DNA of 34,096 nt, taken from Kipferlia bialata. Its lineage: Eukaryota; Fornicata. Below, piece after piece: positions 29,941-34,096 of the stretch (positions are counted from its first letter, which is position 1; each line of letters starts with the position of its first letter). The notes beneath the pieces are model-generated. The model saw nothing but the letters and a program-made list of their open reading frames with translations. It was not told where the DNA came from and did not search any database. The stretch lies in NCBI GenBank assembly GCA_003568945.1, contig BDIP01000071.1:1-34096 (forward strand), in the 5' to 3' direction. Position numbers and translations under genes: made by a program.

Positions 29941-32900
29941 CGCAGGGTGGCCCAGTAGGCAGGCTGGGGTGAGTACATTGCATATTGCAGTAATGTATGT
30001 GATATATAGAGCAGTATTATAATGTTGGCTATGCCTCTGAGAGTGGCCCAGTAGCAGGCTGGAGTAGGTGGAGATACTAGAAGGAGCTTAGTGTATAGTA
30101 GGATACACACTGTCGCATATTGGTGATTGATATACAGTGTTATATATATATAACACCATACCGCGTGGTCACTAGAGTATACTTGATACTATACATTATA
30201 GTATCCATGTATCATACCGGGTGGTCACAGCAGAAGGGAGTAGGCTTAGAATATGATAAGGAATAGATGGTTACTATCAATAGTCGCTTTGGTATCCAAT
30301 AGTATTAGAATATATATTAGGGAGTGTTCTTTATAGTATGCATGTACCATACCGGGTGGTCACAGCAGAAGGGAGTAGTAGGCTTAGAATATGATATGGA
30401 GTAGGTAGTATTTATCTATAGTTGTTCTGGTATCCAATGGTATCAGATATATATCTATACACGGTAGTATTAAGTACCATACCGGGTGGTCACAGGCCTC
30501 ATCTAATTGCAAATAGCTGTCCTATACATATATATATATATACATGTACCATACCGGATGGTCACAGCAGAAGGGCGTGGCTGCTCTGCTGTAGATGCTC
30601 AGACCGGCACTCTCTGGGGTAGGTAATACAGAAAGCGTTTCTATTGCAAGAGTCTTCCTGCAAAAGTCTTGCAGTAAATGTGTATGATGAGTACGTATGT
30701 GTACTATTGTATCTGTACCTACGTGGCGATTTCTATTGCAGTATATGTGGATTATGTCATGGTGTACACTGCATCTCTACCTACAAAGTCCAGTGTGGCC
30801 AACATCAGCTCGTTGTCCTTCCTCTGGTGGTAGGCAACTGGGGTTGAGAGACTGCCACAGAGAGGGTATCTGTCTCAGTACTATGAAACATACTAAACAC
30901 ACAATCTCCATTGGTAGTAATACTTGATCCCTACCTGCCTTGTCCAGAGCCCTCATACAATCACAGTATCCTTCCACAAGACAATGCATAATAGAGATGT
31001 GGGTGCAATGTTACATTACTAATGAATATTACACTATGACTCCATACCTGCCTTGTCCAGTGCCCTCTCCAGCTTGGATACCATTCACGATACTCTTATG
31101 TATATTACGTATACTAATAGTATACGTATACTAATAGTATACTAATAGTATTACTATTCACATATAACACTAGTTACTCCAGTGTCCCTACCTGCCTTGT
31201 CCAGTGCCCTCTCTAGCTTGGGGTCATAGACAGGCCTAGGGGTTAGAGGACCAAACAGATACAGAAACTGTACCGGGTTACAAGAATTGATCGGGACAGA
31301 GGGAGGAATACTCCATGATCATGACTCACTGCAGAGTTGTACGCACCTGCACCACAGGTCGCTTGAAGCATATATGAAATACATGTCATTGTATACATAC
31401 CTGCACCATAGGTCTGGCTCGTACACCTCTGGCAGGGGGTCCAGGGCACGGACAAGCCTAGGGGTGAGGAAGATGATGGAATAGATTCAATTGCTAGGTG
31501 TCAGCATGCACGGACAAGCCTAGGGGTGAGAAGAGTGAAACCACTATTCATAGTTGACATCCTGTCAAGCTTGGCTCAAGAATGACGTCTACTCTCTTAG
31601 ACTCTAACGAATTGAATAGAACACTCTATCCACAATACCTCATCTCCGACTCCTTCTTGGCTTGTACCATTCTGGAATGCACACTGGTCTGACTGGCACC
31701 TGGCAGTGAGGACTCAGCATAGTACAATACAGGGTACTAATATAGTTGTCAATGTTAGTATTGATGGACTCACCCTTTGCCACCCTGTGCAGTGAGGGTA
31801 TGTATGTATATAGTATACTAGGACAGTACGTTATAGTATGCCATCATTATATTGCTTTGGACTCACCCTTAGACACCCTTGGTCTCTCTCTCTTGGGGGC
31901 AGGGTACTCAGACTGGGGGTGAGAGAGAATAAAGCGAGCAGTAGTTTACTTACACTTTGAAGAAACTGCATATATATACCAAGGGGTAGGGTACTCACAC
32001 TGGGGGTGAGAGTGTCTCATAGTGAAGTACAACAAAAAGGCGTGATAGAGTATATAGAGCATACCTTTCGTGGTGTCTTTCTGTCCCTGCTCCGGGTCCT
32101 ACCTCCTGGAGTTCAGTGTCGTTATATGGTTGTATATGTCATAATATATTATCATTGCATATATATAGGACATGGTAGTATATGTAAGTGTACTATTTAT
32201 TAGATAATGCACCTGGTGTCTGTGGGGACTGAGCCCTGGACGAGGGCCTAGACGATGCCCTAGAAGTGGGTCTGGATGTTTGTCTCCTGGGTGCCTTGGG
32301 CAGACTGATGGGGGTGGGGGAGTATCTGGGGTTAGGGTACACATGTGTTGTGATATATACTCTTAGCACTCTTAGATAACGAACTTCATAGGATACTTAT
32401 GCAATATATGGGCCTTGAGCAGACTAACGGGGGTGGGGGAGTATCTGGGGTTAGTGTCGAAGCCTATATAGACTCACTGGTATTCTTCTTACATATATTG
32501 GGCGTTCATCACACTATAATGTAGTGTTCAATACACACACTAGAGTGAGTATGTGCCTAATGTGTATTCTCCATACCTGTCATGGAGGCCTGGTATTCTG
32601 ATGATGGGTGTGCCTGGGGTGACAAGAGAGGGGAAGAGGAGGGGAGAGATAGGGAAGAGGGAAAGTGTCCTTGCCAATGACTCATTGGCGAAGAATCATA
32701 TACATAAGTATGTATATATGACAGGTCATGAAATTTATTGGGGTCTGATGATGGGTGTGCCTGGGGTGAGAGATAGATGCGAGAAGAAGAAGATGTAGAT
32801 ATAGATATAGAAGCAACTGAAATGTAATATATATGTATATATAATAGCATATGGGGGCCTGATGATGGGTGTGCCTGGGGTGAAAAGGGAGAGAGATGGT

Positions 32901-33464
32901 TGGAAAGAGAGATATAGAGAAAATACTAGAAGCAGGTATCATATGTATTATCAATCATCACGTGTACATATGGTGACAGAGAGTGTATGTCACAACAGGG
33001 GTATAGGAAGAGAGACTGTGTGACGACAGGCAGAGATCAAGAGAGAGAGTATCTACTACTGCCCCGGTAGTCATAAGTGTATGTGGTGTGTGAGTGGAGG
33101 GATGGGGAGAGTGAGAGAGGGAGGGAGACAGAGAGAGTGAGAGAGGGAGAGCGTATGATATAGTACCTGGTGCACTGCCGGGCACTGACGCTGTCATGTT
33201 ATATTACTAATGTATACTACGTATTCACTATACTTGTGTATAGAGAGTATATGTATAATACCTGGAGCACTGCCGGGCACTGACCCTGTGGTGGCAGAGC
33301 CAGTAGGGAGGACAGGGGGCTAGGGGTCAGAGAGAGAAGGCAAGAATCTAATAATATCCACGGGGTCTATTGGTGATGCCATTTGTCACACAGACACACA
33401 CGCTGTCTGTAAAACAATGATCACTGTCAATACCACTGCATCATACCTTAGAACGCCCCTCCAT
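29901..33464 (-). CDS. Unrecognised basic protein with Ser/Arg-Pro-rich N-terminus
   Basis: The start at 33464 gives MEGRSK before a donor. Later exons give VLPTGSATTGSVPGSAPG, LPKAPRRQTSRPTSRASSRP, RTRSRDRKTPRK, SEYPAPKRERPRVSK, SQTSVHSRMVQAKKESEMR, LVRALDPLPEVYEPDLWCR, PVYDPKLERALDKA, VAYHQRKDNELMLATLDFV and SAGLSIYSRAATPFCCDHP. The last exon gives AYWATLRGMPYPPYGIPKK and the stop at 29903-29901. Exons from LVRALDP onward join in phase (WCR-PVYDP, DKA-VAYHQ, DFVE-SAG, DHP-AYW), which gives strong support. The N-terminal half is disordered and basic; the C-terminal half is compact, with an adjacent Cys pair. I do not recognise the family. The short conserved-looking end resembles small ciliary/axonemal proteins only in style. 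Exon joins in 32-33.4 kb are tentative. Confidence 0.7.
29944..30575 (-). repeat. Echoes of the CCDHP exon end and of the AYWATLRGM exon start
   Basis: TACCGGGTGGTCAC (exon end with donor; one copy each with CGCG or CGGATG) occurs near 30158, 30214, 30347, 30479 and 30550. The copy at 30550 belongs to the full exon and three others extend into CAGAAGGG. GTGGCCCAGTAG-CAGGCTGG (exon start with acceptor) occurs near 29947 and 30043. TATATA or TATAGTA runs lie between. Confidence 0.8.
30926..31530 (-). repeat. Echoes of the LERALDKA and LVRALDP exon edges
   Basis: TACCTGCCTTGTCCAG-GCCCTC occurs near 30931, 31045 and 31187 (exon end plus donor; the last belongs to the full exon). CACGGACAAGCCTAGGGGTG (exon start plus acceptor) occurs near 31447 and 31509. 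The CACCTGCACCA donor edge occurs near 31345 and 31399. Confidence 0.78.
31899..33290 (-). repeat. Echoes of the N-terminal exons of the basic-protein gene
   Basis: The pairs or triplets are GGGTACTCA-ACTGGGGGTG near 31903 and 31988; GGGGGTGGGGGAGTATCTGG near 32311 and 32429; TGATGATGGGTGTGCCTGGG near 32598, 32747 and 32860; and TGCCGGGCACTGAC near 33176 and 33271. All overlap an acceptor or donor of a candidate exon. Confidence 0.75.
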
Positions 33465-33791
33465 GCCAGGCAAGATGCAGAGAAGAGGGGGGTATACACC
33501 CACCTGTCACGAGGACAATACAAGAGATGGTCTAAACAGTGTATCAATACAGTGACAAGCTGCGAAACAGTGTGATTGTATATTTCGAAAATGTGACACT
33601 ATTTCGAAAAATTTGGATTGGCTTCTTCTCCCACCCACCCTCTCTCTACGCTGTGGCCTTCTAGTGCGCGGGATACCTTGCATACCCCATAGGGAGCAAG
33701 TAGATCAGTAGAGCAACCTCCCGTGGTCTTTGTGGGCTTGGGAGGGAGCACGTAGTGTAACTAAGAGGGAGAGAGAGAGAGAGAGGGTTAG
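33465..33791. other. Divergent intergenic region of the basic-protein gene and GCN5
   Basis: The two start codons are about 330 bases apart. ATTTCGAAAA occurs twice in direct orientation at 33582-33591 and 33601-33610, 19 bases apart. A GGGTGTATACC stretch (minus strand, about 33489-33499) resembles the GGGTGTAGG motif upstream of other genes. A GA run precedes the GCN5 start. Confidence 0.5.
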
Positions 33792-33940
33792 ATGGGAGGG
33801 TCTCCAGAGCTAGAGATCAAGATTCTGCAGAACGACGGCGCCAATGAGTCCTTGCTGCATCTGCTGCTAGTGAAGAGCCTCTTCTGCAAGTCCCTGCCCA
33901 GGATGCCCAAGGACTACATCACAAGACTGGTCTTCGATCC
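33792..33940 (+). CDS. GCN5: GCN5/PCAF-type histone acetyltransferase, first exon only
   Basis: GCN5 transfers acetyl groups from acetyl-CoA to histone H3 lysines within SAGA-like complexes. Exon 1 encodes MGGSPELEIKILQNDGANES, then LLHLLLVKSLFCKSLPRMPK and DYITRLVFDP before the donor GTACGT at 33941. The block LPxMPKxYIxRLVFD is the hallmark start of the GCN5 GNAT domain, and the preceding I(x)NDG…L..L..LK..F is also conserved. The start codon is close to the domain, so this protein lacks the long N-terminal region of animal PCAF, as expected in a protist. The catalytic core and bromodomain would lie to the right. The sequence ends in a 49-C run, so this is a contig end and the gene is truncated. 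Confidence 0.9.
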
Positions 33941-34046
33941 GTACGTTGTATAGTTTCTCTCCTCTGTGTCTTCCTCACACATGCTGTGGACTATCTTCCT
34001 CAGTTGTAGCAGCTAGTGTATCCAGTAGTTGTGATGGGTGTGGGTA

Positions 34047-34047
<1 letters not shown>

Positions 34048-34096
<49 letters not shown>
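34048..34096. other. Terminal C49 homopolymer
   Basis: Forty-nine uninterrupted C end the window inside GCN5 intron 1. It is the longest of several G/C runs that coincide with broken genes and is probably a sequencing or assembly end effect. Confidence 0.7.

Noticed and set aside
29944-30575. Spaced repeats resembling a CRISPR array
   Set aside because: Spacers are AT-rich microsatellites of uneven length, the repeats are exon edges and the genome is eukaryotic.

Overview
The window looks like nuclear DNA of an intron-rich protist, most likely a metamonad close to free-living fornicates such as Kipferlia. That name is an inference. Genes are split by many short GT-AG introns. The 3' splice sites fuse a branch-point-like CTNAC with the terminal AG (CTCACCCCAG and variants), as known from Giardia and Trichomonas. 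Low-complexity TATATA and CT/GA runs are common. No transposon, virus-like element or CRISPR array was recognised.

Layout, left to right: a tRNA-Ala(UGC) cut by the left edge (-); the C-terminal part of a tubulin tyrosine ligase-like (TTLL) enzyme (-, 571-2184); a leucine-rich-repeat protein (+, 2334-4514); a very large multi-propeller FG-GAP-like protein with Ig-like domains (-, 4810-18293); an unrecognised gene (-, 18550-19183); the N-terminus of a probable retromer subunit VPS35 (+, 20211-20929); a second LRR protein (-, 21452-25051); a secreted cysteine-rich protein (+, 25301-29439); an unrecognised basic protein (-, 29901-33464); and the first exon of a GCN5/PCAF histone acetyltransferase (+, 33792-33940). 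These are unrelated eukaryotic genes, not an operon. TTLL acts on tubulin, VPS35 in endosomal sorting and GCN5 on chromatin; the propeller and Cys-rich proteins look extracellular or surface-exposed.

Two patterns stand out. First, in 21.9-33.3 kb (and once in the TTLL gene) introns are filled with partial, diverged copies of the neighbouring exon edge with its splice site: exon ends plus donor are repeated downstream, and acceptor plus exon starts are repeated upstream. I call these exon-edge echoes. One set even lies beyond a stop codon. Second, every long G or C homopolymer (2223-2295, 18373-18420, 20983-21021, 34048-34096) sits where a gene is cut short. This suggests assembly junctions or true breakpoints, so neighbour relations across these points should not be trusted.
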